In this document: one piece after another, positions 8,436 to 17,816 of the stretch
Numbering within the stretch: position 1 is the stretch's first letter
How the letters are laid out: each line of letters starts with the position of its first letter
Source of the DNA: Planctomycetota bacterium
GTDB lineage: Bacteria; Planctomycetota; PLA2; JAEUHO01
Length of the DNA stretch: 64,000 nucleotides
NCBI GenBank assembly: GCA_028281445.1
Contig: JANQJW010000049.1
Coordinates: 1 to 64,000 of the forward strand
Direction of reading: 5' to 3'
Made by a program: the position numbers and the translations under genes
Notes under the pieces: generated by a model
Databases searched by the model: none
The model's input: only the letters and a program-made list of their open reading frames with translations
Told to the model about the DNA's origin: nothing

Positions 8436-9564
8436 GCTCCTTGCCCTGACGTTCCGGCACCTGCGTGAGATGACGCGCGGCCGCCTTGCGCGTGCAGCGC
8501 TCGTGCTCTTCGTGGTCGCCCTGGTGCTCGCCGCCTGGCTCGGCACCCGCTCGGCGCAGGCCGAGTCCCTGATGCTGCTTGGCCTCGTTGTCGCCGTCGC
8601 CCTCCTCGCGGCGGGTGCCGCACTGAGTGCCGGCGGTGCTCTTCCCGAGGACCGCGTGGCCGGACGCGAGGAGTGGCTCGCGACGCTCGCGCCGCCGGCG
8701 TGGAAGCGCCGTGCAGCCGCGGCGCTCGCCGGATGGACGCTCGCCGTCGCCCTGGGAACTCTCGGAGGATTCACGGCGGGCATCGGGGTCCGGATCCTGC
8801 GGCCTGACGTCGCGCTGCGGCCGAGCCAGGCGCTGGGGAACTTCGACGGCCACCTGCTCACGGCGGACACCCCCGAGTGGTGGGAGCTCGACATCCCGAG
8901 GACGAAGACCAACCCGGAGATGTGGGATCGCTGGCTCGAGGTGGAGGTTCAGCCGCGCTACCGGAGCATGCTCGTACCGATCGATCGTGTGGACATCGCC
9001 GTTGAGACGGACGGCGTGGTCGTCGGGAAGGCACGGACCGTCACGACCTCCGTCCGCGGCCCGATCCGTGTGGAGCTGGGCAAGGACCACAGCGTGCGCA
9101 TGCGGCTCCTCACGGCGGGCGTCGCGCTACGCGTCGGCGCCGTGCGTACCGTCAACACCAAGGGCTCGACCGTGTTCGCGCTCGGCTGGGCCGGGTTCCT
9201 CATCGGGCTGCTTGCAGGCTGCGTCGCGCCGCTCGCCGTCCTCGTCTCCCGGCTCACGACGGGCCAGACCGCCGTCGCAGCCGCGTGTCTGCTGCTGTTG
9301 TTCGGCGTGGTGAAGGGACCGCTGCTCACGCTCGCGGCGGATCTCGAGCTCGGCGGCGCGGGGGAGGTGGCCGCCAAGGTGTTGCGCGGTGTCGGCTACC
9401 TCGCGCCCGACGCGTCGCTCTTGCCATTGTTCGGCGAGACGGCCGCGCATCGCGTGGCGGGCGGCATCGGGCTCGCAGGCCCCGCCCTGCTCTACGGCCT
9501 CGTCTGTCTCCTGCTCGTGTCGCTCCCGGCACCGCGGCGCTTCACGGAAGGCACCAACGCATGA
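8428..9564 (+). CDS. multi-pass membrane protein, ABC transporter permease component
   Basis: 378 residues from ATG 8428, which overlaps the ATPase gene. Three N-terminal membrane helices (ALVLFVVALVLAAWLG; LLGLVVAVALLAAGAAL; LAGWTLAVALGTLGGF), a ~140-residue extracytoplasmic domain, then three or so C-terminal helices. Position and topology make it the permease for the adjacent ATPase, as in ABC-2/copper-processing (NosY-like) transporters. The large soluble insertion is the distinguishing feature. Substrate unknown. Its stop overlaps the next ATG. Confidence 0.8.
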   Translation: MSELLALTFRHLREMTRGRLARAALVLFVVALVLAAWLGTRSAQAESLMLLGLVVAVALLAAGAALSAGGALPEDRVAGREEWLATLAPPAWKRRAAAALAGWTLAVALGTLGGFTAGIGVRILRPDVALRPSQALGNFDGHLLTADTPEWWELDIPRTKTNPEMWDRWLEVEVQPRYRSMLVPIDRVDIAVETDGVVVGKARTVTTSVRGPIRVELGKDHSVRMRLLTAGVALRVGAVRTVNTKGSTVFALGWAGFLIGLLAGCVAPLAVLVSRLTTGQTAVAAACLLLLFGVVKGPLLTLAADLELGGAGEVAAKVLRGVGYLAPDASLLPLFGETAAHRVAGGIGLAGPALLYGLVCLLLVSLPAPRRFTEGTNA

Positions 9565-10436
9565 GGCGCGGCGGGCTCGGACTGTGCGCCGCGGCGTGCC
9601 TCGCGCTCGCCGTCGTTCTCGCGCCGGATCCGCCCCCGGCCGGGCGCGGCCTGCTGGGTTCCATCGGCGCCTCGATGGGGGGGCTGCGCGTCATGGTCAT
9701 CAACGCGCTCTTCCTACGCGCCGAGGCGCAGAAGAAGGCCGGTCGCATCGACGATGCCGCGGCGCTCTACGAGACGGTGCTCGAGCTCGATCCGGCCAAC
9801 GAGGCCGGCACCATCTACCTCGTCAACACGATCGTGGACGAGCTGATGCCCCAGGCACCCACCCTGGACGAGCGCTTCGGCTGGTGGCAGCGCGCCTACG
9901 ACCTGCTCGTGCGGGCGCTGGAACGACGGCCCCGTTCCGGGCCGCTTCGGACGCGTGCCGGAACGCTGCTCTTGGACGCCGGCTACGTCGATCCCGCGAT
10001 CCGCGATCGGCTGGCGGATGCCGTCGGGCTGCCGCGGCTCGTGGCGCTACGGCACCTGCGCGTGGCCATGCAGCAGACCGAGACCCTGCCGCGCCAGGGC
10101 CGTGGGCACCTGCTGCGCATCGCCCTCCAGGTACCGCTCGTGGCTGCGGACATGCTCGCGGACGACGCGCCGGACCCGTATCGCGAGGTGATGGCGATCG
10201 GCGCGGAGACTGTCGATCGCCGCGGCGACGTCCTCGCCGAGATGCGCATCGACGAGACGACGACCGTCGACCTCCGGCAGGTCCTGGAGGCCCGGATGCA
10301 GGCGGTTGCGGCCGTTGCGGCCGTCCTGCGTGGAAGCGGCGATCGCGCCGGGGCGGAGCGCCGCATCGCCGGTTTCCGCGCGCTCGTGCCTGACGAGGCG
10401 CTGACGGACCGCCTCCGAGCCCTCTTGGACAAGTAG
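9561..10436 (+). CDS. TPR-like exported protein of the ABC operon
   Basis: 291 residues. ATG 9561 overlaps the permease stop (ATGA), so it is the third gene of the operon. The N-terminus is a signal peptide or anchor (LGLCAAACLALAVVLAP). Residues ~50-110 contain one clear TPR (AGRIDDAAALYETVLELDPANEAG), and the rest is helical. It is probably a periplasmic or membrane-attached adaptor for the transporter; this rests on position and TPR content only. Confidence 0.78.
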   Translation: MRRGGLGLCAAACLALAVVLAPDPPPAGRGLLGSIGASMGGLRVMVINALFLRAEAQKKAGRIDDAAALYETVLELDPANEAGTIYLVNTIVDELMPQAPTLDERFGWWQRAYDLLVRALERRPRSGPLRTRAGTLLLDAGYVDPAIRDRLADAVGLPRLVALRHLRVAMQQTETLPRQGRGHLLRIALQVPLVAADMLADDAPDPYREVMAIGAETVDRRGDVLAEMRIDETTTVDLRQVLEARMQAVAAVAAVLRGSGDRAGAERRIAGFRALVPDEALTDRLRALLDK

Positions 10437-10498
10437 CGTGCATGCGGCCCTGCGATACCCTCTTTCGCCTCCCGAAACGGGCGAGGAAGACTGAAGCC

Positions 10499-10906
10499 AT
10501 GTCTGCGCGATCTACCCAGGCCGAGACGACCATCCAGAGCGATGCCCTGCTGCAGCGCGTGGTCGAGCTGTGCCAGGGGCGCAAGGCCGAGAACATCAAG
10601 GTCCTCGATGTGCGCGAGCTCGTGGAGTACATGGACTACATGGTCATTGCCACGGGCCGCAGCGGGCGCCAGAACCGCGCCATCGCCGAGCACGTGCTCA
10701 CCGAGCTCAAGCGGGGCCATCGCGTGATGCCGTTGAGCAAGGCGGGGATGGACGCCGCGTCGTGGATCTGCCTCGACTTCGTCGACGTGGTGCTCCACAT
10801 CTTCGACCCCGACAGCCGCGACCACTACGACCTCGAGCTGCTCTGGGGCGACGCCGAGTCGGTCGCAGTCCCGACGCCGGCGACGAGCGAAGCGGACGAC
10901 GCCTAG
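10499..10906 (+). CDS. rsfS: ribosomal silencing factor RsfS (YbeB/Iojap family)
   Basis: 135 residues. RsfS binds ribosomal protein uL14 and blocks subunit joining when nutrients are low. The family core is clear: ENIKVLDVRELVEYMDYMVI, ATGRSGRQNRAIA, and WICLDFVDVVLHIFDPDSRDHYDLE. ATG 10499 follows GAGGAAG at a suitable distance; upstream in-frame residues are not family-like. It has the usual length plus a short acidic tail. Convergent with the lipoprotein gene at 10919. Confidence 0.95.
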   Translation: MSARSTQAETTIQSDALLQRVVELCQGRKAENIKVLDVRELVEYMDYMVIATGRSGRQNRAIAEHVLTELKRGHRVMPLSKAGMDAASWICLDFVDVVLHIFDPDSRDHYDLELLWGDAESVAVPTPATSEADDA

Positions 10907-10918
10907 CGTCGCGTCTCT

Positions 10919-11533
10919 CTAGAGAACGTCGATCGCGTCGAATTCTTCGAAATCGACGACACCGTCGCGGTTGCGGTCGGCCCCGGTGATGCGCGCACCG
11001 AAGGACTCCGTCTCGTTCTTCTGGAGCAGCCCGTCGCCGTTGGCGTCGAGCGCCTCGAAGGCCAGCCGGCGCTGGTTCGTCGGCGTGACGGTGATGCGGT
11101 CGTTGGTCTCGAAGATCGCAGCGATGTTCATCTCGCGCGTGTTCGTCCCGGCCGAGACCTCCTGGAACCGTCCGTCACGGCGCGGCTCGTAGCGCACGGC
11201 ACGACCGAGCTGGTCGATGTGTCCGATCTGCTCCTTGCGGTTCAGCGTCGTCACCGAGTAGATGCGGAACTCGGGGCCGCCGCGCATCTCGCGGTACCGG
11301 CGCTCCTCGAGGTAGCCGATGTGGCGCGGCGGACGAGTCGCCGACGTGGGCGAGGCGGCCATCACCTTCCAGAGCCGCGAACCCTGGCTGACGTGCCAGC
11401 TGCCGCGGTCGAGTTTGAGGACCGGGTTGTTGCAGCGGTCCATCGGACCGGCTGCAGTGGTTTCGCCGGTGTAGTTCTTGCAGCCGGCAAACGCGACCGC
11501 TGCGAGGGCACAAAGCCAGAGCAGATGCCTCAT
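10919..11533 (-). CDS. lipoprotein with C-terminal EF-hand pair
   Basis: 204 residues. A lipoprotein signal (LCALAAVAFAGC) puts it in the membrane with the cysteine as N-terminus. Residues ~30-150 are unrecognised. The last ~45 hold two EF-hand loops, DANGDGLLQKNE and DRNRDGVVDFEE, with the acidic calcium-binding positions intact. Probably a calcium-binding envelope protein; the partner is unknown. A single gene, divergent from the helicase. Confidence 0.82.
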   Translation of the reverse strand: MRHLLWLCALAAVAFAGCKNYTGETTAAGPMDRCNNPVLKLDRGSWHVSQGSRLWKVMAASPTSATRPPRHIGYLEERRYREMRGGPEFRIYSVTTLNRKEQIGHIDQLGRAVRYEPRRDGRFQEVSAGTNTREMNIAAIFETNDRITVTPTNQRRLAFEALDANGDGLLQKNETESFGARITGADRNRDGVVDFEEFDAIDVL

Positions 11534-11624
11534 GGGCCGTCGATCCTCCCTATTGCTGCCGGGCTAGGATAGCGTTCGCATCCGCTTTCGAACAGCATCC
11601 CGACGGCCGCGGAGGAACGGATCC

Positions 11625-13625
11625 TTGGGCGCGAACCACATCCCCGCGTCCGGCTTGGACGGCCTGCTGGGACCGGAAGGACCCATCGCACACGCCCTCA
11701 CCAAGCGCTTCGACGGCGGTGCGTCCGCATACGAGGAGCGTCCGCAACAGCTGCGCATGGCGTGCGCCGTCGCTGCCGCTCTGTCATCAGGCCGTCATGC
11801 GCTCGTCGAAGCCGGAACCGGGGTCGGGAAGTCGTTCGCCTACCTCGTGCCGCTGCTGCAGCACGCCGAGGCCACCGGCAAGACCGTCGCCGTCGCGACG
11901 AGCACCATCGCCCTGCAAGAGCAGCTCGTCCGCAAGGACCTCCCGCTGCTGGAGGAGGCGCTGCCGTTCGAGGTGTCCTACGCGCTCGTCAAGGGGCGCG
12001 GCAACTACGTCTGCTTGCGACGCATGGACCTCGCGGCCGACCGGGATCCGTTCGCCCAGGACGACGAAGAGGCGGCGTCGCAGCTCGCCGCGATTCGCGC
12101 ATGGTCGCTCGACACGCGCGACGGCAGCCGGCAGGACTTGCCGTTCCGACCGGCCCGACGCGTGTGGGATCGTGTCAAGGCCGAGCGGGGCAACTGCATG
12201 GGGCGCCAGTGCCGCCACTACGAGGCGTGCCACTACCAGCGTTCCCGCCGGCGCGCGCACGCCGCTCGCTTGCTCGTACTGAACCACCACGTCCTGATGG
12301 CCGACTTGGCGCTGCGTCGCAGCGGTGCGTCGTTCCTGCCGCCCGTCGACGCCATCGTCATCGACGAGGCCCACGACCTCGAGGACACCGCCGCGGAACA
12401 TCTCGGGACGCGCGTCTCCTCGCTCGGCGTGCTCTACCAGCTCGGCCGGCTGTGGAACCGTCGCAAGCGCGGGCTGCTGCGCGGGCACCGCGACAATGGC
12501 TTGCGTACGGTGGTCGACCAGACGCGCGCGGCAGCGCTCACCTTCTTTCGCGACATAGAGGACCGCCTCGCATCCGGCCGTGCCGGGACGGTCGTCGTCG
12601 AAGACGGAGTACACATTCCCGATGCGCTCTCGCCGCGTCTTGCGGAACTATCCACGCTGCTACGCCAGTCCACGGAGGGCGCCACGAACCCGGAAGTCGG
12701 CATGGAGCTTGGCGCGCGGGCTCGCGGCCTCGGCGAGCTCGCCCTGTCCCTGGCCGCGCTGGCGCGCGATGAGCTGGACGGTCAAGTGCGTTGGTTCGAG
12801 GGCAGCGGACGCGGCGGTGTGTCGCTCCACGCCGCGCCGGTCGATGTCGGCCTCCTGCTCCAGCAGGTCCTCTGGGATCGCCATCCGAGCGTGATCCTCA
12901 CCAGCGCGACCCTGTGTGCCGGCAAGCCGGCGTCGTTCGAGTTCCTGAGCCGGCGCCTCGGGTTGCCGGATGCCGATACAGAGGCGATCGGAAGCCCGTT
13001 CGAGTACGGACGCCAGGCGCGCGTCGCGGTGCAGACGGACATGCCCGACCCCGGTCGCGCACCGGACGCCTACGCGCGCGCGTTGCCGCACGCCGTGCAC
13101 GAGGCGGTCCAGCGCACGCGGGGCGGCGCGTTCGTGCTGTTCACGTCGATCGCCAGCATGCGGAGTACGGCCGACGCGCTCCGCGAGCGTCTCGAGGGCG
13201 ATGGCTACCGCGTCCTCGTGCAAGGCGAGACGCTCGAGCGGCCCGCGCTCCTCGACGCGTTCCGTGACGGGGGTGCGGTGTTGTTCGGCGTGTCCTCGTT
13301 CTGGCAGGGCGTCGACGTACCGGGCGACGCCCTGCGGCACGTGATCATCACGCGCCTGCCGTTCGAGGTGCCCTCGCATCCGCTGCAGGCGGCGCGGGCG
13401 CGACGCGTGCGCGAGACGGGTGGGGATGCGTTCCGCGACCTGTCCTTGCCGACGGCCGCCTTGCGGCTCAAGCAGGGCTTCGGGCGCTTGATCCGTCACA
13501 CGAACGACGAAGGCATGGTGACGCTGCTCGACTCGCGCATCGTGACGAAGGCATACGGGCGCTATCTGCTCGACAGCCTGCCGGAGTGTCCGGTGGAGCT
13601 GTTGCCGGAGAGCGATCCGGCGTGA
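11625..13625 (+). CDS. dinG: DinG/XPD-type ATP-dependent DNA helicase
   Basis: 666 residues. A superfamily-2 5'-3' helicase that unwinds DNA damage or R-loop structures. Walker A GTGVGKSFAY (around residue 65), four cysteines for an iron-sulfur cluster (in YVCLRR, NCMGRQC and EACHYQ), DEAH box VIDEAHDLED (~247), LTSATL, and C-terminal motifs WQGVDVPG and QGFGRLIR. TTG 11625 is chosen because GGAGGAAC lies at proper distance and no ATG fits. Whether it is DinG or the related YoaA cannot be told. A BIME copy follows the stop. Confidence 0.9.
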   Translation: MGANHIPASGLDGLLGPEGPIAHALTKRFDGGASAYEERPQQLRMACAVAAALSSGRHALVEAGTGVGKSFAYLVPLLQHAEATGKTVAVATSTIALQEQLVRKDLPLLEEALPFEVSYALVKGRGNYVCLRRMDLAADRDPFAQDDEEAASQLAAIRAWSLDTRDGSRQDLPFRPARRVWDRVKAERGNCMGRQCRHYEACHYQRSRRRAHAARLLVLNHHVLMADLALRRSGASFLPPVDAIVIDEAHDLEDTAAEHLGTRVSSLGVLYQLGRLWNRRKRGLLRGHRDNGLRTVVDQTRAAALTFFRDIEDRLASGRAGTVVVEDGVHIPDALSPRLAELSTLLRQSTEGATNPEVGMELGARARGLGELALSLAALARDELDGQVRWFEGSGRGGVSLHAAPVDVGLLLQQVLWDRHPSVILTSATLCAGKPASFEFLSRRLGLPDADTEAIGSPFEYGRQARVAVQTDMPDPGRAPDAYARALPHAVHEAVQRTRGGAFVLFTSIASMRSTADALRERLEGDGYRVLVQGETLERPALLDAFRDGGAVLFGVSSFWQGVDVPGDALRHVIITRLPFEVPSHPLQAARARRVRETGGDAFRDLSLPTAALRLKQGFGRLIRHTNDEGMVTLLDSRIVTKAYGRYLLDSLPECPVELLPESDPA

Positions 13626-13644
13626 GCCGCGCGCATTGGTGCTC

Positions 13645-13728
13645 GCGGACGGGCACAAGGCCCGTCCCTACATGTGATTGCATGTGCCTACGGAGAATCA
13701 TGTAGGGGAGGGCCTTGTGCCCTCCCTC
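13645..13728. repeat. BIME/REP-like double-hairpin repeat, copy 2
   Basis: Same 84-bp architecture as 6219-6302: arms GACGGGC-ACAAG-GCCCGTC and GGAGGGC-CTTGT-GCCCTCC, with a slightly changed 24-bp centre. It again sits between convergent stop codons (helicase and dehydrogenase), which supports a 3'-end or terminator role. Confidence 0.85.
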
Positions 13729-13733
13729 GCGCG

Positions 13734-14792
13734 TCAGTTGGCCGCCGGCTCCCGTCCGCGGCTGAGACGCTCGCGCGCCAGGCGGTTCGACGCCTCGTTC
13801 GTGCTGATGTTCTCGGCCTTGCTGATCTCGAAGACGCGCTTGAGCGCGTGATAGATGTTCTCGACCTTGGCGCGCGAACGCTCTTCGTCGTATTCGCCCT
13901 CGACCTCGATCGACACGTTGATGATGCCGCCGGCGTTGATGACGTAGTCGGGGGCGTAGAGGATGTCCGCTTCCTTCAGGCGCTGACCGTGCTCTTCGCG
14001 CAGCAGGATGTTGTTGGCCGCACCTGCGATGATCTTGCAGCGGAAGTCGGGCAGCGTCTCGTCGTTGACGATGGCGCCGAGCGCGCACGGGGCGAGGATG
14101 TCGCACTCGACCGAGAGAATCTCGGCCGGATCGATGACCTTGCCGCCCGTCTCCTCGGCCAGGGCCTGGGCCTTGTCCGCGACGATGTCGGCGAGCAGCA
14201 GCTCGGCACCGCCCTCGGCGAGGTGCCGGGCGAGGTAGGTCGCGACGTGGCCGCAGCCCTGGATCGCGACAGTACGGCCGGAGAGATCGCGGGTGCCGAA
14301 GACCTCTTCCATGCAGGCCTTGATTCCACGGTAGGTACCCAGCGCGGTCCACGGAGACGGGTCACCGCTCGAGCCCATCGACTTGGGCAGGCCGGTGACG
14401 CACTTGGTCTCCTTGCGGACGTGGACCATGTCCTCGACGGACGTGCCGACGTCCTCGGCCGTGATGTAGCGGCCGCCGAGGGAGTCGACGAACTTGCCCA
14501 TCGCGCGGAAGAGCTTCTCGGACTTGCCTGTCCGGTGGTCGCCGATGATGACACTCTTGCCGCCCCCGAGGCCCGTGTCGGCCACGGCGGACTTGAAGGT
14601 CATGCCCTTCGAGAGGCGCAGGACGTCGAAGATGGCCTCGTCCCAGGACGCGTACTTCCACATGCGCAAGCCGCCGAGGGCCGGCCCGAGGGTCGTGTCG
14701 TGAATCGAGATGACGGCGCGGAGGCCGCTCTCGGGATCCTCGCACTTGGCGACGTGCTCGTATCCCTCGGGCGTGATGGTCTCGATCTTCAT
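13734..14792 (-). CDS. leucine/valine-type amino-acid dehydrogenase
   Basis: 352 residues, typical for leucine, valine or phenylalanine dehydrogenases of the Glu/Leu/Phe/Val family. NAD-dependent oxidative deamination of branched-chain amino acids in the cytoplasm. Substrate region GPALGGLRMWKY, catalytic lysine region LSKGMTFKSAVADTGLGGGK, and Rossmann motif VAIQGCGHVATYLA are clear, as is ANNILL at the active site. ATG 14792 follows CAGGAGG. Leucine versus valine preference cannot be assigned. Single gene. Confidence 0.92.
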   Translation of the reverse strand: MKIETITPEGYEHVAKCEDPESGLRAVISIHDTTLGPALGGLRMWKYASWDEAIFDVLRLSKGMTFKSAVADTGLGGGKSVIIGDHRTGKSEKLFRAMGKFVDSLGGRYITAEDVGTSVEDMVHVRKETKCVTGLPKSMGSSGDPSPWTALGTYRGIKACMEEVFGTRDLSGRTVAIQGCGHVATYLARHLAEGGAELLLADIVADKAQALAEETGGKVIDPAEILSVECDILAPCALGAIVNDETLPDFRCKIIAGAANNILLREEHGQRLKEADILYAPDYVINAGGIINVSIEVEGEYDEERSRAKVENIYHALKRVFEISKAENISTNEASNRLARERLSRGREPAAN

Positions 14793-14913
14793 TGCCTGCC
14801 GGGCCTCCTGCTGGTGTGGCCCGACAAGGTAGCGCGCGGGTGGAACGCCCTCGGACAATTGCGGTAGCGCTGTTTCGATGCGGGCCGGAAGGCGTCCGGA
14901 TCCGCCGAATTCG

Positions 14914-17634
14914 CTATCCGGAGGCCTTCTTCTTCGCCTTCTTCGCCGCCTTCTTTTTCGCCTTCTTCTTCGCGGCCTTCTTCTTGGCCTTCTTCTTGCG
15001 CCGGCCGGACGACTTCTTCGCCGCGACCCGCTCCGCGCGCCGCCGCAACAGATCCACGGCCTCCGGCAGGGTCAGCTCGCCCGGCTCCGTGCCCTTCGGC
15101 AGGCTCGCGTTGAGGGTGCCATCGGTGACGTAAGGCCCGTAGCGGCCGTCCAACACCTTGAGCTCGATGCCCGACTCAGGATGCGGTCCCAGCTCCTTGA
15201 GTGCCTTGGCCGGCGCGCGCTGTCCGCGGCGCCGACGCGGCTCCTTGAGCAGTGCAACGGCGCGAGCGAGATCGATGTCCAGCACGCCGACGTCCGCGGG
15301 AATCGAACGCGACTCCTTGCCCCACTTCACGTAGGGCCCGTAGCGCCCGAGGTGCGCGAAGACGTGCTCCTTCTCGGTCGCGCCTTCCTGAACCTCCGGG
15401 TGCTCGCCCAGGTCGCGCGGCAGCTCGAGGAGGCGCAAGGCCGTGGCGAGATCGACGCTCTCGGGCTCCATGCCCTCGAGCAGGCTCACCATCTTGGGCT
15501 TCTCCTTGCTGCCTTCCTCGGGATCGCCGAGCTGCACGTACGGTCCGAAGCGCCCGGACTTGAGGTAGACCGGCTTGCCGGTCTCCGGATCGTTGCCCAG
15601 CGGCAGCGGCCCGCGCGCCGCGGCGTCGATCATGTCGAGCGCGTGCTCGACCGTCAGCTCGTCGGGCACCGTGTCCTCGGGCAGCGACGCGTTGTGATCG
15701 CCGTCGGTCACGAACAGGCCGTACTTGCCGACACGTACCTCGACCTTGCGGTCGCCCTGCTCGCCGAGCTGGAAGCCGCACACCTGGCGCGGGTCGACCT
15801 TGTCGATGCCCGACTCGACGAGGTGCTTCAGGCCGGGCTCGCCGTTACCCAGGTAGAAGTTGCGGAGGTACTCGAGCGCATCTTTCTCGCCGCGCGAGAT
15901 GCGGTCGAGGTCGTTCTCCATGCTCGCCGTGAAGCCGTAGTCGAGCACCTTGCCGAAGTTCTCCTTCAGCATGCGCACTACGGCGAACGCGGTGTAGCTG
16001 GGCACGAGCGCTGAGCCACGCTTGAACGCGTACTCGCGGTCGAGGAGGACCTGGATGATGCTCGCCCACGTGCTCGGCCGGCCGATGCCCTGCTCGTCGA
16101 GCGCCTTCACCAGGCTGGCCTCGGTGTAGCGCGCGGGCGGTTGCGTGGTGTGGCCCTTGGGCTCGAGCGTCTCGACCTTGAGCAACTGGCCGACTTCCAT
16201 GGTCGGAAGGATGCGCTCCTCCTCGGCGAGATCGGCCTTTGGGTCGTCGGAGCCTTCGACGTAGGCGCGGCGGAAGCCCGCGAACGTGATCGTCTTGCCC
16301 GACGCACGGAAGACCGCCTCGGCCACGCCGATGCGCACGGTGATTCGCTTGCCTTCGGCGTTCTTCATCTGCGAGGCGACGGTCCGCTTCCAGATGAGCT
16401 CGTAGAGCTTAGCCGCGTCCGGGCCGTGGGCCTTGCGTACTTCGTCCATCGGCGTGAAGCGCGAGCCCGCGGGCCGGATGGCCTCGTGCGCTTCCTGCGC
16501 GTTCTTGACCTTCGTCTTGTAGACGCGCGGCGTGTCCGGCAGGTGCTTGTCGCCGTACTGTCCCTTGATGAGGGACCGTGCGGCCTTGACAGCCTGGTCG
16601 GAGAGCGCGGTCGAGTCCGTACGCATGTACGTGATCAGACCGTTCTCGTAGAGCTCCTGGGCCAAGCGCATCGTGCGGCGCGCGGGGTAGCGGAGCTTGC
16701 GGCCCGCTTCCTGCTGCAGCGTGCTCGTCGTGAAGGGGGCGGCGGGCTTCTGGGTGTAGGGCTTCTCCTCGACCTCGAGGACCTTCGCCTCTTCCGTCGT
16801 CAGCCGTTCGACCAGCGCCTTGGCACCGGCTTCGTCCAGCACCGTTACACCTTCGCTCTTGAGCTTGCCCGTCGCGGGGTCGAAGTCGCGGCCCGACGCC
16901 ACGCGGTTCTCCCCGAGCATCCGGAGTACCGCTTCGAATCCCTCGGGCTTCTCCGTCTTGGTCGCGAAGGCCGCGTCGATGTCCCAGTACTCGCTCGAGT
17001 GGAACCGGATGCGGGCGTCTTCGCGCTCGACGAGCAGGCGTAGCGCAACGCTCTGAACGCGACCCGCCGAAAGACGCGGGCGGATCTTGCGCCACAGCAC
17101 CGGCGAGACTTCGTAGCCGAAGAGTCGGTCCAGGATGCGGCGGCTTTCCTGCGCCCGCACGAGGTTCTGGTCGATGTCGCGCGGGTTCTCGAGCGCTTCG
17201 AGGATGGCGCCGCGCGTGATCTCATGGAACACGAGACGGTGTACGGGCACCTTGGGCTTCAAGACCTCGACCAGATGCCAGGAGATCGACTCGCCCTCGC
17301 GGTCTTCATCGGTCGCGAGCCACAGCGCGGGCGCGTCCTTGAGCGAGGCCTTGATCGCCTTGATCTGGTCCTTCTTCTGCGGCGGCACGACGTAGATCGG
17401 CGCGAAGTCGTTCTCGAGGTCGACGCCGAGCCGGCCGTACTTGTTGTCCTTCATCGCGGCCGGCAGCTCGGCCTTGCTGCTCGGCAGGTCGCGCACGTGG
17501 CCGATGGAGGCGAGCACCTCGAACTCGTCGCCGAGGAACTTGGTTATGGTGCGCGCCTTTGCCGGCGACTCGACGATGACGAGCTGCTTGCCCTTGCGTG
17601 CCTTGGCTTTCGATGACTTCTTCTTGGCAGCCAT
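14914..17634 (-). CDS. topA: DNA topoisomerase I (type IA) with lysine-rich tail
   Basis: 906 residues. Relaxes negative supercoils by single-strand passage. Toprim domain: LVIVESPAKARTI and ATDEDREGESISW. Catalytic Tyr336 in ITYMRTDST, preceded by PARRTMRLAQELY. After the core are four TopA C-terminal repeats (for example KYGLFVTDGD, RFGPYVQLGD), and no Cys4 zinc fingers are seen. The N-terminus and the last ~35 residues are Lys/Ala-rich, the tail made of KKAK/AAKK repeats like histone H1 or actinobacterial TopA tails, likely adding non-specific DNA contacts and processivity. Divergent from the exported-protein gene at 17817. Confidence 0.96.
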   Translation of the reverse strand: MAAKKKSSKAKARKGKQLVIVESPAKARTITKFLGDEFEVLASIGHVRDLPSSKAELPAAMKDNKYGRLGVDLENDFAPIYVVPPQKKDQIKAIKASLKDAPALWLATDEDREGESISWHLVEVLKPKVPVHRLVFHEITRGAILEALENPRDIDQNLVRAQESRRILDRLFGYEVSPVLWRKIRPRLSAGRVQSVALRLLVEREDARIRFHSSEYWDIDAAFATKTEKPEGFEAVLRMLGENRVASGRDFDPATGKLKSEGVTVLDEAGAKALVERLTTEEAKVLEVEEKPYTQKPAAPFTTSTLQQEAGRKLRYPARRTMRLAQELYENGLITYMRTDSTALSDQAVKAARSLIKGQYGDKHLPDTPRVYKTKVKNAQEAHEAIRPAGSRFTPMDEVRKAHGPDAAKLYELIWKRTVASQMKNAEGKRITVRIGVAEAVFRASGKTITFAGFRRAYVEGSDDPKADLAEEERILPTMEVGQLLKVETLEPKGHTTQPPARYTEASLVKALDEQGIGRPSTWASIIQVLLDREYAFKRGSALVPSYTAFAVVRMLKENFGKVLDYGFTASMENDLDRISRGEKDALEYLRNFYLGNGEPGLKHLVESGIDKVDPRQVCGFQLGEQGDRKVEVRVGKYGLFVTDGDHNASLPEDTVPDELTVEHALDMIDAAARGPLPLGNDPETGKPVYLKSGRFGPYVQLGDPEEGSKEKPKMVSLLEGMEPESVDLATALRLLELPRDLGEHPEVQEGATEKEHVFAHLGRYGPYVKWGKESRSIPADVGVLDIDLARAVALLKEPRRRRGQRAPAKALKELGPHPESGIELKVLDGRYGPYVTDGTLNASLPKGTEPGELTLPEAVDLLRRRAERVAAKKSSGRRKKKAKKKAAKKKAKKKAAKKAKKKASG

Positions 17635-17816
17635 GGGGGAGTGGGGGCGTCCTTGGAAACGTGTCCGGTCAAACGGACCCTACCGCGGTCCGTGGGCCTG
17701 GGAAGGGGCGACGCAGGCCGCTGGGCCTACGCCCCATCCATCGGACCTTGTAGTCGCAGCCTTTGACACACGAGGCAGAAAGTCCTGACGCTTCGCGCCG
17801 AAGTATCCTCCCGGGC

